Notes: generated by a model from the letters alone, not told the origin. Positions 26,131-35,629 are shown, numbered from the stretch's first letter. The stretch is 64,000 bases of DNA from Paenibacillus sp. FSL R5-0490 (GCF_001956215.1 NZ_MRTQ01000001.1:62001-126000), one strand, 5' to 3'. Numbers and translations are program-made.

Positions 26131-27483
26131 ATGGCATTTGAAGGATTGGCCGACCGACTGCAAAATACAATTCAGAAGATCCGCGGAAAAGGCAAAATTA
26201 ATGAAGCGGATGTAAAAGAAATGATGCGTGAAGTCCGTCTCGCCCTTTTGGAAGCGGATGTTAACTTCAAAGTTGTCAAGGAGTTCGTCAAAAAAGTCAG
26301 TGAACGCGCTGTCGGGCAGGAAGTATTAAAGAGCCTGACGCCGGGACAGCAGGTAATAAAGGTTGTTAAAGAAGAATTAACGGAACTGATGGGCGGAGAG
26401 CAGAGTAAAATTGCTGTTTCCAATCGCCCGCCGACAGTCATTATGATGGTCGGTCTTCAGGGTGCCGGTAAAACGACTACAACCGGAAAGCTTGCGAACC
26501 TGCTCCGCAAAAAGTATAACCGCAATCCGATGCTGGTTGCTGCAGACATTTACCGCCCTGCGGCGATTAAACAGCTCGAAACGCTTGGCAAACAGCTGAA
26601 TATGCCTGTCTTCTCCCTTGGCGATCAAGTCAGTCCTGTTGAAATTGCAAAACAGGCGATCGCAAAGGCAAAAGAGGATCATAATGATTATGTTCTAATC
26701 GATACAGCAGGAAGACTGCATGTGGATGAAGCTTTAATGGATGAGCTGAAGCAAATCAAAGAGCTTTCCAATCCAGATGAAATTTTCCTTGTTGTAGATG
26801 CCATGACTGGTCAAGATGCGGTTAATGTAGCACAAAGCTTCAATGATCTGCTGGGTCTTACAGGAGTAGTCCTGACAAAGCTGGATGGCGATACCCGAGG
26901 CGGAGCGGCTCTATCTATTAGATCCGTAACAAACACGCCGATTAAATTCGTCGGTCTGGGCGAAAAACTGGATGCCCTTGAAGCGTTCCATCCAGAAAGG
27001 ATGGCATCCCGTATTTTAGGTATGGGGGATGTCTTATCCCTAATTGAAAAAGCACAGGCCAATGTGGATGAAGAAAAGGCAAAAGAGCTTGAGCAGAAGA
27101 TGCGCACTGCTTCTTTCACATTTGATGACTTTTTGGATCAGCTTGGTCAGGTCCGCCAAATGGGACCTCTTGATGAGCTTCTGAAAATGATGCCTGGCGC
27201 CAACAAAATTAAAGGCTTGAATAATATGCAAATCGATGAGAAGCAAATCACTCACGTTGAAGCCATTATTAAGTCGATGACTAAGGAAGAGAAAACTCAT
27301 CCGGAAATCATCAATTCAAGCCGCCGCAAACGGATTGCCAAGGGAAGCGGAAGAACCGTCCCTGAAGTTAACCGTCTGCTGAAGCAGTTTGAAGACATGA
27401 AAAAGATGATGAAGCAAATGGCAGGCATGCAGCAAAAAGGCAAGAAAAAAGGCGGATTCAAGCTTCCTTTTAACCCTTTTTAA
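26131..27483 (+). CDS. ffh: Signal recognition particle GTPase Ffh
   Basis: Ffh binds signal sequences and scRNA and pairs with FtsY for cotranslational targeting. The 450-residue protein has a helical N domain, then the G domain: G1 GLQGAGKT (108-115), DIYRPAA, G3 DTAGR, G4 TKLDGD, and GLGEKLDALE. The C-terminal methionine-rich M domain contains the RNA-binding helices (RKRIAKGSGRTVPEVNRLL) and the tail MKKMMKQMAGMQQKGKKKGG. AGGAGGCGG lies upstream. The protein is slightly longer than the 446 residues in B. subtilis. Confidence 0.98.
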   Translation: MAFEGLADRLQNTIQKIRGKGKINEADVKEMMREVRLALLEADVNFKVVKEFVKKVSERAVGQEVLKSLTPGQQVIKVVKEELTELMGGEQSKIAVSNRPPTVIMMVGLQGAGKTTTTGKLANLLRKKYNRNPMLVAADIYRPAAIKQLETLGKQLNMPVFSLGDQVSPVEIAKQAIAKAKEDHNDYVLIDTAGRLHVDEALMDELKQIKELSNPDEIFLVVDAMTGQDAVNVAQSFNDLLGLTGVVLTKLDGDTRGGAALSIRSVTNTPIKFVGLGEKLDALEAFHPERMASRILGMGDVLSLIEKAQANVDEEKAKELEQKMRTASFTFDDFLDQLGQVRQMGPLDELLKMMPGANKIKGLNNMQIDEKQITHVEAIIKSMTKEEKTHPEIINSSRRKRIAKGSGRTVPEVNRLLKQFEDMKKMMKQMAGMQQKGKKKGGFKLPFNPF

Positions 27484-27524
27484 GCCGCTATTTAAGCTTT
27501 TCATAACATGTAAAGAAAAAAACC

Positions 27525-27866
<342 letters not shown>

Positions 27867-27877
27867 TTCATTATAAG

Positions 27878-28108
27878 ATGAAAGAGCTTATCGAAACGAT
27901 TGTTAAGCCCCTTGTTGATTTTCCGGAAGATGTTCTAGTGAATGTCCAAGAAGAGGATCAGCGCGTAACCTATCAGCTTTCTGTCAACAAGAATGACATG
28001 GGGAAAGTAATTGGGAAGCAAGGGCGCGTTGCGAAAGCAATACGGACCGTTGTTTATGCAGCAGGTTCATCAGAACAAAAGAAGATCTTTTTAGAGATCA
28101 TCGAATAA
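27878..28108 (+). CDS. khpA: KH-domain RNA-binding protein KhpA (YlqC)
   Basis: KhpA is a single-KH-domain RNA-binding protein that partners with KhpB in cell-elongation control and sRNA networks of Gram-positives. The 76-residue protein has the KH GXXG loop within GKVIGKQGRVAKAIRTVV (GKQG). No strong ribosome binding site precedes the ATG; it may depend on coupling with rpsP, 11 bases upstream. The operon position between rpsP and rimM is standard. Confidence 0.95.
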   Translation: MKELIETIVKPLVDFPEDVLVNVQEEDQRVTYQLSVNKNDMGKVIGKQGRVAKAIRTVVYAAGSSEQKKIFLEIIE

Positions 28109-28135
28109 TTATCCTGCAATGAGCAGGATGCAGCC

Positions 28136-28165
28136 AAAAAAGGAGGGGTTTCCCCTCCTTTTTTT
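28136..28165 (+). terminator. Terminator after khpA
   Basis: AAAAAAGGAGGGG (28136-28148) and CCCCTCCTTTTTTT (28152-28165) form a near-perfect stem with a TTT loop and long T-run. A smaller hairpin, ATCCTGC/GCAGGAT (28111-28129), precedes it. The ylqD-rimM-trmD genes may depend on readthrough or a promoter I do not see. Confidence 0.88.
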
Positions 28166-28260
28166 ACAATTTAAAAAAATAACATCGCCAACTAAGAACA
28201 TGACAGCAGTGTCAGTAACGCCGTTTTTTCATTCGGATTATGATTTGGGAGGCGCTGTAC

Positions 28261-28647
28261 ATGAACATTATCCAAACGGTTACAGTTAAACAGGTGCTGA
28301 CAGAGAACAGCAAGCAGGAACTGCTGGAAGGCTATGCGGCCAAAAAAAAGCAGCTGCAGAAAGAAAGTGATCAGCTAAGGTTTGAACTGAAAAAACAGGA
28401 AAAAACCAAAAAGCTGCATCCTGCCAGTCTGAAACAGCACTTTGAAAAGGAAATTCAACTGAGGCAGGAAAAAGTTCAGCTGCTGGATTTTCAAATAGAA
28501 CAATTACATATGCTACCATTAGGAAGTGAATTAAAAGAAAAAGAAGTCCAGGCGATTATCGAGGTTCAAAAGGGTACACCCTGGGAAGACATAGAAAAAG
28601 GGAAAACAATCATCATAAGAGATGGAATTGTTGATGAAATACGCTAG
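28261..28647 (+). CDS. ylqD: YlqD, conserved protein of unknown function
   Basis: A 128-residue, charged, mostly helical cytoplasmic protein found in this operon throughout Bacillus; no function is established. The N-terminus MNIIQTVTVKQVL and a helical hairpin of Lys/Gln/Glu-rich residues (about 18-85) are visible, then a short beta-type C-terminus ending IIRDGIVDEIR. An ATG at 28240 is in frame, but GGGAGG at 28248-28253 is positioned for ATG 28261, which gives the length known in B. subtilis. rimM begins 12 bases downstream. Confidence 0.93.
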   Translation: MNIIQTVTVKQVLTENSKQELLEGYAAKKKQLQKESDQLRFELKKQEKTKKLHPASLKQHFEKEIQLRQEKVQLLDFQIEQLHMLPLGSELKEKEVQAIIEVQKGTPWEDIEKGKTIIIRDGIVDEIR

Positions 28648-28659
28648 AGGTGATAGTGC

Positions 28660-29181
28660 ATGCAGAAATGGTTTAACGTTGGAAAAATTGTGAACACCCA
28701 TGGCATTAAAGGGGAAGCGAGAGTCATTTCAAAAACAGACTTTGCTGAAGAGAGGTATAAGCCGGGAAATAAACTTTATTTGTTCATGCCTGACACAGAA
28801 GGTGATCCCGTTGAGCTGACAGTGAAATCACACCGCACTCATAAATCGTTTGATCTGCTTACCTTTGAAGGATACGAGAACATCAATCAGATTGAAAAAA
28901 TGAAGGGCGGCATTCTGAAAATTTCAGAAGATCAGCTTGGCGATCTTGAAGAGGATGAATTTTACTACCATGAAATCATAGGGTGTACGGTTGAAACTCT
29001 TGATGGAGATGAAGTAGGCAAAATCAAAGAAATTCTTTCTCCCGGAGCAAATGATGTGTGGGTAATTAAAGCAAAAGGCGGTAAGGAAATTCTAATCCCG
29101 TATATTGAAGATGTTGTTAAGGAAGTTAATGTGGAAGATAAACTTGTGAAAATTAATGCGATTGAAGGATTGCTTTCATGA
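28660..29181 (+). CDS. rimM: Ribosome maturation factor RimM
   Basis: RimM binds S19 and the 30S head to help 16S rRNA maturation. The 173-residue protein starts [22 protein letters not shown], a clear RimM N-terminus, and has the PRC-barrel motifs [11 protein letters not shown] and [13 protein letters not shown] in the C-terminal half. GAGGTGATAG provides the ribosome binding site. The stop overlaps the trmD start (ATGATGA). Confidence 0.97.
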   Translation: MQKWFNVGKIVNTHGIKGEARVISKTDFAEERYKPGNKLYLFMPDTEGDPVELTVKSHRTHKSFDLLTFEGYENINQIEKMKGGILKISEDQLGDLEEDEFYYHEIIGCTVETLDGDEVGKIKEILSPGANDVWVIKAKGGKEILIPYIEDVVKEVNVEDKLVKINAIEGLLS

Positions 29182-29918
29182 TGAATATTGATGTGCTCAC
29201 GCTGTTTCCTGAAATGTTTGAAGGGGTCTTTGGGCATTCCATATTAAAAAAAGCCGCAGAAAATGAAGCGGTAACGTACAATGTGGTCAACTTTAGGGAG
29301 TATGCCGACAATAAGCACAAAACCGTTGATGACTACCCATATGGCGGAGGAGCGGGGATGGTTTTAAAACCGCAGCCGATATTTGATGCGGTTGAGGATC
29401 TTCGCAGTAAAAGCGGTGCGTCTCCGAGGGTTATCCTGCTGTGTCCCCAAGGGGAACGCTATACGCAAAAAAAAGCCGAAGAACTGGCAGAAGCAGATCA
29501 CCTGATTTTTGTATGCGGCCATTACGAGGGGTATGATGAAAGAATACGTGAACATGTTGTGACAGATGAAATTTCAATTGGTGATTTTGTGCTGACTGGC
29601 GGAGAGCTTGGAGCGATGGTTGTAATCGACAGTGTCGTCCGATTGCTGCCTGGTGTATTAGGCAATCAGGAATCTCATATGAAAGATTCTTTTAGTACAG
29701 GGTTTCTTGAACATCCTCATTATACACGTCCTGCCGACTTCAGAGGCATCAAAGTTCCGGATGTTCTCATGTCAGGCAATCACCGTCTTGTCGAAGAATG
29801 GAGAGCCAAAGAATCCTTGAGAAGAACGTATTTAAGACGACCGGATCTTCTTGAAGATGCAGAATTAACAAGTGAACAGCAAAAATGGCTAAATGAAATA
29901 AAAAAAGAAGATAAATAA
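29178..29918 (+). CDS. trmD: tRNA (guanine-N1)-methyltransferase TrmD
   Basis: TrmD methylates G37 of tRNAs from S-adenosylmethionine, preventing frameshifts; it is an essential dimeric SPOUT enzyme. The 246-residue protein shows [14 protein letters not shown], the [15 protein letters not shown] loop, [11 protein letters not shown], and the trefoil-knot region [12 protein letters not shown], followed by [15 protein letters not shown]. Either ATG 29178 or 29181 may start it; both lie in the rimM overlap. Confidence 0.98.
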   Translation: MMNIDVLTLFPEMFEGVFGHSILKKAAENEAVTYNVVNFREYADNKHKTVDDYPYGGGAGMVLKPQPIFDAVEDLRSKSGASPRVILLCPQGERYTQKKAEELAEADHLIFVCGHYEGYDERIREHVVTDEISIGDFVLTGGELGAMVVIDSVVRLLPGVLGNQESHMKDSFSTGFLEHPHYTRPADFRGIKVPDVLMSGNHRLVEEWRAKESLRRTYLRRPDLLEDAELTSEQQKWLNEIKKEDK

Positions 29919-29920
29919 CA

Positions 29921-29949
29921 TTGAAGTTGCCGTCCAAATATGATATGAT
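29921..29949 (+). promoter_or_regulatory. Promoter of rplS
   Basis: TTGAAG (29921-29926), exactly 17-bp spacer, TATGAT (29944-29949), beginning 3 bases after the trmD stop. It allows rplS to be made separately from trmD. Confidence 0.82.
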
Positions 29950-29955
29950 ACTTTT

Positions 29956-30040
29956 TGTGACTTAGGCTGAACTTGTTCAGTTTGCGTCTGATAAAGATGT
30001 TCCGCTGCAAACATAGGTTGTGCAAGAGCGTCTGTTGAGA
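29956..30040 (+). ncRNA. rplS (L19) leader
   Basis: A structured leader lies between the promoter and the rplS ribosome binding site. CTGAAC/TTCAG (29968-29980) forms a small hairpin and GTTTGC (29980-29985) pairs with GCAAAC (30007-30012). Position and features fit the Firmicutes L19 autoregulatory leader known from Rfam; I cannot score it against the model. Confidence 0.55.
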
Positions 30041-30053
30041 GGAGTTGAAAACG

Positions 30054-30398
30054 ATGCAAAAGTTAATTGAAGAAATCACAAAAGAACAGCTTCGTACTGA
30101 CCTTCCGTCTTTCCGTCCTGGTGATACTGTACGTGTACACGTAAGTATTGTTGAGGGAACTCGTGAGCGTGTTCAGGTATACGAAGGTGTTGTGATTAAG
30201 CGTCGTGGTGGTGGAATCAGCGAAACTTTCACAGTTCGTAAGATTTCTTACGGTGTAGGCGTTGAGCGTACATTCCCTGTGCACACACCTAAGATTGCGA
30301 AGCTTGAAGTTATCCGCCGCGGTAAAGTCCGCCGTGCGAAACTTTACTACCTGCGTAACCTTCGCGGTAAAAAAGCTCGTATCAAAGAAATTCGATAA
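30054..30398 (+). CDS. rplS: 50S ribosomal protein L19
   Basis: L19 lies at the 30S-50S interface. The 114-residue protein starts [18 protein letters not shown] and has the hallmark [24 protein letters not shown] nine bases earlier is in frame, but GAGAGGAG at 30037-30044 points to ATG 30054. A terminator follows directly. It was the last gene of the trmD operon in related bacteria. Confidence 0.98.
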   Translation: MQKLIEEITKEQLRTDLPSFRPGDTVRVHVSIVEGTRERVQVYEGVVIKRRGGGISETFTVRKISYGVGVERTFPVHTPKIAKLEVIRRGKVRRAKLYYLRNLRGKKARIKEIR

Positions 30399-30400
30399 TA

Positions 30401-30438
30401 AAGAAAAGAAGGAGCTTGATAATCAAGCTCCTTTTTCT
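30401..30438 (+). terminator. Terminator after rplS
   Basis: GGAGCTTGA (30411-30419) and TCAAGCTCC (30423-30431), with flanking AAAGAA/TTCTTT pairs and a T-rich tail. Confidence 0.92.
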
Positions 30439-30609
30439 TTCATGAAGCAGAATGCAAATAATATTACATAAATGTTAAATAATATATAAATGAGATTCCC
30501 ATCGTGTTTATTAAGATGAATTTTTGTACAATAAACAATAGAAATCACTTACTGCGGGACATGCAGGGATATAAGCATAATTTTTGACGGAAGAATGGTG
30601 GGGAAGGCT

Positions 30610-31161
30610 ATGGCAAAAAAGAAAAATGAATTGTGGGAATGGACAAAAGCTCTTGTAATCGCAGTCCTGTTAGCGGCAGTCATCAGATATTTTTTATTTG
30701 CGCCGATTGTGGTTGACGGCTTATCAATGATGCCAACATTGCATGATCAGGATCGAATGATTGTTAATAAGTTCAGCTATAAGATTGGAGAGCCGGAGCG
30801 CTTCGACATCATTGTATTCCATGCACCGGAAAACAAAGATTACATCAAAAGAGTAATAGGTCTTCCAGGAGATAAGATTGAATATAAAGATGATACTCTT
30901 TATGTAAATGGAAAAGCCTATGAAGAGCCTTACCTGGATGAATATAAGAAACAGGTAATCGATGGACCTTTGACAGAGCCATTTACTCTAAAGGAAAAGA
31001 TCGGACAGGAAACAGTTCCAGAAGGGCATTTGTTTGTAATGGGCGACAACCGCCGCTTCAGCAAGGACAGCCGTCATATTGGCCCTGTTGCAATGGAAGA
31101 AGTACTGGGCGATGCCGGAGTAATATATTGGCCAATAGAGGATATTCGCATCGTTGATTGA
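30610..31161 (+). CDS. lepB: Type I signal peptidase
   Basis: Membrane serine protease that removes signal peptides from Sec/Tat substrates. The 183-residue protein has one N-terminal helix (about 13-32), then box [10 protein letters not shown] with nucleophile Ser39, box [13 protein letters not shown] with general base Lys80, and box [15 protein letters not shown]. Lengths and single helix match the Sip family of Bacillus. An ATG at 30595 precedes GGGGAAGG, which serves ATG 30610. It sits between rplS and rbgA, where several bacilli but not B. subtilis carry a sip gene (recalled). Confidence 0.95.
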   Translation: MAKKKNELWEWTKALVIAVLLAAVIRYFLFAPIVVDGLSMMPTLHDQDRMIVNKFSYKIGEPERFDIIVFHAPENKDYIKRVIGLPGDKIEYKDDTLYVNGKAYEEPYLDEYKKQVIDGPLTEPFTLKEKIGQETVPEGHLFVMGDNRRFSKDSRHIGPVAMEEVLGDAGVIYWPIEDIRIVD

Positions 31162-31205
31162 CGATTGTTTGTTATATAAATACATATTGGATGGAGGTGC
31201 CGGCT

Positions 31206-32078
31206 GTGACAATCCAGTGGTTTCCCGGCCATATGGCGAAGGCCAGAAGGCAGGTTACAGAAAAATTAAAACTGGTTGATATCATCTTTGAGCTCGTTGA
31301 TGCAAGGATTCCTTATTCATCACGAAATCCGATGATCGATGAAATCATTCAGCACAAACCCCGGCTTGTTTTGTTGAATAAAGCTGACATGGCTGATAAA
31401 GAAGCGACGAAGAAGTGGATCAGACATTTTGAAAATAAGGGCATAAGAGCACTTGCGATAAATTCACAAGCCGGACTAGGCATGAAAGAAATCGTCTCCG
31501 CATCTCAGGAAATCCTTCAGGAGAAATTCGATCGAATGAGAGCGAAAGGTGTCAAGCCAAGGGCAATTCGGGCAATGATTGTTGGTATTCCGAACGCCGG
31601 AAAATCCACACTTATCAATCGGCTGGCCAAAAAGAATATTGCAAAGACAGGAAATACTCCCGGCGTTACGAAAGCCCAGCAGTGGATAAAGGTAGGGAAA
31701 GAGCTGGAGCTGCTCGATACACCGGGAATTTTATGGCCGAAATTCGAAGATCAGGAAGTGGGTCTTAAGCTTGCTCTGACAGGAGCGATCAAGGATACTA
31801 TTCTAAATCTCCAGGATGTTGCAATATACGCCCTGCGCTTTCTCGGCGACAGATATCCGGATCGTCTGAATGACCGCTACCAGATCGAAGAAATCCCGGA
31901 AGATATCGTTGAAGTCTTTGATAAAATTGGCAGGCTGCGCGGCTGCCTGATGGGCGGCGGCGAAATTGATTATGATAAAGTAACAGAGCTGGTAATCAGG
32001 GAATTCCGTTCTGAAAAAATGGGACCAATTACATTGGAGCTGCCGGAGGAAATGGCAGTGCGGAATGAAGCTGAATAA
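31206..32078 (+). CDS. rbgA: Ribosome biogenesis GTPase RbgA (YlqF)
   Basis: RbgA is a circularly permuted GTPase needed for late 50S assembly (recruitment of L16, L27 and L36). The permuted motif order is visible: G4 NKAD (58-61) before G1 GIPNAGKS (127-134) and G3 DTPG. The N-terminus [16 protein letters not shown] is nearly invariant, and a C-terminal RNA-binding domain follows. GGAGGT lies seven bases before GTG 31206; an upstream in-frame ATG at 31158 lacks a site and would begin inside the sip stop. 290 residues. Confidence 0.97.
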   Translation: MTIQWFPGHMAKARRQVTEKLKLVDIIFELVDARIPYSSRNPMIDEIIQHKPRLVLLNKADMADKEATKKWIRHFENKGIRALAINSQAGLGMKEIVSASQEILQEKFDRMRAKGVKPRAIRAMIVGIPNAGKSTLINRLAKKNIAKTGNTPGVTKAQQWIKVGKELELLDTPGILWPKFEDQEVGLKLALTGAIKDTILNLQDVAIYALRFLGDRYPDRLNDRYQIEEIPEDIVEVFDKIGRLRGCLMGGGEIDYDKVTELVIREFRSEKMGPITLELPEEMAVRNEAE

Positions 32079-32090
32079 TTTTAATGAAGA

Positions 32091-32121
32091 CCTTCTGTTC
32101 ACAGAAGGCCTTTATTTTTTT
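32091..32121 (+). terminator. Terminator after rbgA
   Basis: CCTTCTG (32091-32097) and CAGAAGG (32102-32108) with TTCA loop, then CCTTTA and seven T. Confidence 0.85.
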
Positions 32122-32387
32122 GCAGAAATGCCGATACATAGGATAGATTAGAATGTATTCGTAAAGTTTGTTGCTTTTCGGCAGGTAACTAAATTAGACC
32201 TCTGAGTTGATTGGAGCGGAGGGCACTTGACTCCTGCGGGAGGAGAGGGAAGTGTGAGACCCCGCAGGCGAAGCCGAGGAGGCTCGCATTCCTCCCCGCG
32301 GAAAGCAAGTGCCTGGAGCGGAAATCAACGGGCTGAATTCAAAACAACAATCATTAAAAAAGAGCCTGAGATGATAAAGGAGAAATA
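32122..32387 (+). other. Gene-free stretch between rbgA and rnhB
   Basis: No frame with a ribosome binding site. It contains the second dispersed palindromic repeat (32206-32329, separate entry) and a short AT-rich leader with AAAGGAG for rnhB. No clear promoter is seen. Confidence 0.6.
32206..32329 (+). repeat. Dispersed palindromic repeat, copy 2 (upstream of rnhB)
   Basis: Ends GTTGATT (32206) and AATCAAC (32323-32329), with nested perfect arms GGCACTTG (32222)/CAAGTGCC (32306) and CCTGCGGG/CCCGCAGG. It shares its end phrases and orientation with 7112-7233, but the cores differ. No coding capacity. Confidence 0.87.
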
Positions 32388-33155
32388 ATGGAAAAGCTAA
32401 CCATTCGCCAAATAGAAGAAAAGATGAAAACAATTGAGTTAGAGGATGATCCATTCCTTCACTCAATCAAACAGGATGACAGAAAAGGCGTGCAGCAGCT
32501 TTTGGCAAAATGGCATTCACGTCAGCTGCTGCAAAAGAAAATATATGAGAAGCATAAAGAAATGACCAGGTATGAACGTCAGTACAGAAGCCAGGGTTTT
32601 CAATTAATTGCCGGAATAGATGAAGTCGGCAGAGGGCCGCTTGCGGGGCCGGTAGTAGCTGCAGCAGTTATTCTGCCTGAAAACTTTTATCTGCCGGGAT
32701 TAGATGATTCAAAAAAAGTGCCTGAACAAAAAAGAGCAGAATATTTTCAAATCATTAACGCTGAGGCCGAGGCGGTCAGCGTTGGGATCATCGAGCCAGA
32801 GGAAATCGACCGCATCAATATTTTTGAAGCGACAAAAAAGGCAATGCTGTCAGCGATTGAAGGCCTGAATCCAAAACCGGAATTCCTGCTTGTAGATGCC
32901 GTAAAACTTTTAACACCTTATCCAATGGAAGCAATCATTAAGGGAGATGGCAAAAGCGCAACGATTGCTGCAGCCTCAATCATAGCCAAGGTTACAAGAG
33001 ACAGAATGATGGCTGAAATAGACAAAGAGTTTCCACAGTATGGATTCGGGAAAAATATGGGCTATGGAACTAAGGAGCATCTTGAAGCGATAACACTTCA
33101 TGGAATTACGCCTTATCACCGGAAAAGTTTTGCGCCAATAAAAGATTCTTATTGA
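32388..33155 (+). CDS. rnhB: Ribonuclease HII
   Basis: RNase HII cuts RNA in RNA-DNA hybrids and initiates removal of single misincorporated ribonucleotides. The 255-residue protein (same length as B. subtilis) has an N-terminal helical extension, then IDEVGRGPLAGPVVAA with catalytic Asp78 and Glu79, a third acidic residue in LLVDAVKL, and the C-terminal YGTKEHLEAI...GITPYHRKSF. AAAGGAG lies 6 bases before the ATG. Confidence 0.97.
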   Translation: MEKLTIRQIEEKMKTIELEDDPFLHSIKQDDRKGVQQLLAKWHSRQLLQKKIYEKHKEMTRYERQYRSQGFQLIAGIDEVGRGPLAGPVVAAAVILPENFYLPGLDDSKKVPEQKRAEYFQIINAEAEAVSVGIIEPEEIDRINIFEATKKAMLSAIEGLNPKPEFLLVDAVKLLTPYPMEAIIKGDGKSATIAAASIIAKVTRDRMMAEIDKEFPQYGFGKNMGYGTKEHLEAITLHGITPYHRKSFAPIKDSY

Positions 33156-33176
33156 AATAGAATAGAAGGTGAAGGT

Positions 33177-35033
33177 ATGAAGCCGTCTGAAATAATTCAA
33201 AAAATCATAAGGCATGACCAGAGCAATGCAGAAAAGACGGCTGCGCTCAGGCCAGGGCAAATTGTCAGCGGAAAAGTAGCAAAGCTATTTCCTAATCAAA
33301 CGGCAGAGGTGCAGATCGGGTCACATAAAGTGATTGCGCAGCTTGAAACCCCTTTGTCAGCGGACAATAGATATTGGTTCAGAGTAGAAACTGGTGAAGG
33401 ACTGCTGCGCTTAAGAGTTATGGAATCTGTAAACGGCCAAAGTAAAGGAGCTCCTGCTGAAAGCCTTTTAAGTCAGCTGGGAATGAAATTGTCCAGGGAA
33501 AATAAAATGCTGATTCAATATTTTCTTAAAGAGCAGCTGCCGATTACAGGTGAAACTTTAAGAATGGCATCGGAATGGATCTATGAAAGCAAATCTGCAG
33601 CGGAAGGCCTGAGGACGGTAAAAGAGATGATATTAAGGCAGCTTCCCTTTTCGAAAGATGTTTATTCAGCGCTATTTTCAGTCTTAAACGGTGACTCTCT
33701 TTCTTCGATTATGGGAGAATTACAGGATGAGTTAAAGAGAGCCGATTTATCATCCAATGGGCAGAAAATATACTCCCTGCTGGGCAATATGACAAAGACT
33801 TCAAGGGACAAACTTGGCCAGCAGGCAGTTGTCAGACTGTTTTCAGAGTGGCTGAATGCAAAAGATCAGGCAGGATCCCTCTCAGCTTTCCAGCTCCTGA
33901 AAGCAGTGGGGATGTTTCCAGCTGAGGCTGACGAGGGTGCTGCCATAAAAAAGCTTATTGGGGACGGCGTGCAAAATATACCGATTATTCAAACACTGAA
34001 TGACCTTCTGAAAACAAGCGAATCAGGGAACAGGCAGCAATTTATATTGAATTTAGCCAAACTCAATGGAGTTATCGTACAAAGTTCTAAAAGCAGCGGA
34101 CAAGCACAAGCTCTACAAAACTTACTCAATGATTTTCGAAATGGCAGTATATCTTTTCCTGCAGAAAAAAATATACTTACCACCGTTTTTAAATCGGTCC
34201 TATCTCTTATAATTAATGATGATATAGAACATTTATTAGATGGAGACAAGTTCCGTCTGGCTGCTGTTCAGGCGGGGAAATTATTGGGCGGTGAAAAACC
34301 CTTCGCTGCAGCTGCACTAAGCCCTCAGGAAATCACAATGCTGGAAGAAATAAAAAATAGCCTGCGTCCCGAATCTCATTTCCCATATGATCAGCGTAAT
34401 ATACATAGTGAGTTAAAGAGAATAATCACAGCATTAGGGTTTTCTCATGAACATGACGTCCTAAAGTTATTAAAACAGCATGATGATGGAGCCGTCAAAA
34501 ATCTGGATACTCTCAAACAGCTTCTGATGGGCTTCTTAACCGAAGAACCAGCACATGCAGCTAAAGATGCAGCGGAACGGCTGCTGCATAAAATAACCGG
34601 CTTTCAGGCTCTCTCGCAGGAATCAGGGCCATTGCAGCATTTTATCTTTCAGCTTCCGGTTTCTTTATGGGGAAAGATCTCTGATATGACAATGCAGTGG
34701 AGCGGAAGGAGAACAGAAGGCGGAAATATTGATCCAAACCATTGCCGTGTTATCTTTTATTTAGATTTGGAGCACCTGAATGAAACGATTATCGACCTTC
34801 AGGTCCAAAACAGAATCATCAGCATTTCAGTTATTAACGGGCACAGCGAAATAAAGGATTTGACAGCTCCATTTGCAGCTGAATTAAAAGCAAATTTATT
34901 GAAATTAAATTATAAGATGTCCTCGGTTTCCTTCCAGAAGCCTGAGCCTGAAGGTGATTCACTTTTAGCAAGAGAAACAATGACATCAATTGTACAGGCA
35001 AATCAATTCAGCGGAGTAGATATTAGAATATGA
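33177..35033 (+). CDS. YlqG-like protein with FliK-type C-terminus
   Basis: A 618-residue protein at the ylqG position of the Bacillus gene order. The N-terminal segment (about 20-90) looks like a small beta fold; a long helical, low-conservation middle follows (about 90-500). The C-terminal ~100 residues (FYLDLEHLNETIIDLQVQ, then LKANLLKLNYKMSSVSF) read like the FliK hook-length-control C-terminal domain. Its stop overlaps the start of the FlhB-like ylqH, the natural partner of FliK in export switching. The function is not established. AGAAGGTGAAGGT precedes the ATG. Confidence 0.8.
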   Translation: MKPSEIIQKIIRHDQSNAEKTAALRPGQIVSGKVAKLFPNQTAEVQIGSHKVIAQLETPLSADNRYWFRVETGEGLLRLRVMESVNGQSKGAPAESLLSQLGMKLSRENKMLIQYFLKEQLPITGETLRMASEWIYESKSAAEGLRTVKEMILRQLPFSKDVYSALFSVLNGDSLSSIMGELQDELKRADLSSNGQKIYSLLGNMTKTSRDKLGQQAVVRLFSEWLNAKDQAGSLSAFQLLKAVGMFPAEADEGAAIKKLIGDGVQNIPIIQTLNDLLKTSESGNRQQFILNLAKLNGVIVQSSKSSGQAQALQNLLNDFRNGSISFPAEKNILTTVFKSVLSLIINDDIEHLLDGDKFRLAAVQAGKLLGGEKPFAAAALSPQEITMLEEIKNSLRPESHFPYDQRNIHSELKRIITALGFSHEHDVLKLLKQHDDGAVKNLDTLKQLLMGFLTEEPAHAAKDAAERLLHKITGFQALSQESGPLQHFIFQLPVSLWGKISDMTMQWSGRRTEGGNIDPNHCRVIFYLDLEHLNETIIDLQVQNRIISISVINGHSEIKDLTAPFAAELKANLLKLNYKMSSVSFQKPEPEGDSLLARETMTSIVQANQFSGVDIRI

Positions 35034-35326
35034 AAAAAGAGCGTGTTGCACAAAGGAAAGAAGCGGTAGCATTAACATATGATTCTGAGAGTCATGGGGC
35101 ACCTAGGATATCTGCAAAAGGGAAGGGTCTGACAGCTGAAAATATCCTTGAAAAGGCTAAGGAACATGGTATTCCGGTTCAGGAAGACCCTGCCCTTGTT
35201 GAGCTTCTTGGCAAGCTTAATATCAATGAAGGGATTCCTGAAGAGCTTTATCAGGCTGTTGCTGAGGTATTTGCTTTCATCTACAGGGCTGATCAGGAGG
35301 CTGGAAAGAGGAAAAATAGTAAATAA
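35030..35326 (+). CDS. ylqH: YlqH, soluble FlhB C-terminal-domain homologue
   Basis: A 98-residue protein equivalent to the last part of FlhB/YscU without the membrane domain: AVALTYDSESHGAPRISAKG followed by DPALVELLGKLNINEGIPEE, and LYQAVAEVFAFIYR. At the position of FlhB's self-cleaving NPTH motif it has AQRK, so it should not autocleave. Similar stand-alone proteins are called FlhX in some flagellated bacteria. It overlaps the FliK-C-like ylqG by four bases. The full flhB lies at 63766. Confidence 0.9.
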   Translation: MKKERVAQRKEAVALTYDSESHGAPRISAKGKGLTAENILEKAKEHGIPVQEDPALVELLGKLNINEGIPEELYQAVAEVFAFIYRADQEAGKRKNSK

Positions 35327-35410
35327 TCTATTCTGGTAAACCAATATGTTTCTCTTAAAGTAATCATTCCGAGTATAAAAAAACGGGATAATACTTAAAT
35401 CAACTAGAAT

Positions 35411-35439
35411 CGAAAGCTGTCGAAGGGCAGTTTTTTTTT
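35411..35439 (+). terminator. Weak terminator after ylqH
   Basis: Short stem CTGTC (35417-35421)/GGCAG (35426-35430), extended by A-T and G-T pairs, followed by nine T. Confidence 0.65.
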
Positions 35440-35554
35440 ATTTTAATAAAATATTTTCCTGTGAGATCAGGTTCAAATCCGCTATGATAACAGGGTTTGT
35501 GCACTGACCAATATTTATAATTTTTAAAGAAATATAATATTTTAGAGTAAATGG

Positions 35555-35583
35555 TAGACAAGGGTTGTGTCATTTAATAAAAT
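35555..35583 (+). promoter_or_regulatory. Promoter of sucCD
   Basis: TAGACA (35555-35560), 17-bp spacer, TAAAAT (35578-35583), about 45 bases before the sucC start. Confidence 0.65.
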
Positions 35584-35629
35584 GAAAGCGCAGTCTATTT
35601 TTTTGAAGAGTTAGATAGGAGGATGGGAA

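Larger units (their letters stand above)
35327..35629 (+). other. Gene-free stretch between ylqH and sucC
   Basis: No coding frame. It holds a weak terminator (35411-35439: CTGTC/GGCAG with G-T pairs, then nine T) and a promoter for sucC (35555-35583). The remainder is AT-rich without clear structure. Confidence 0.65.

Noticed and set aside
35583-35596. Possible CcpA cre site (TGAAAGCGCAGTCT) near the sucC start of transcription
   Set aside because: It has two mismatches to the consensus, both in the more conserved right half. Suggestive location but not enough to call.
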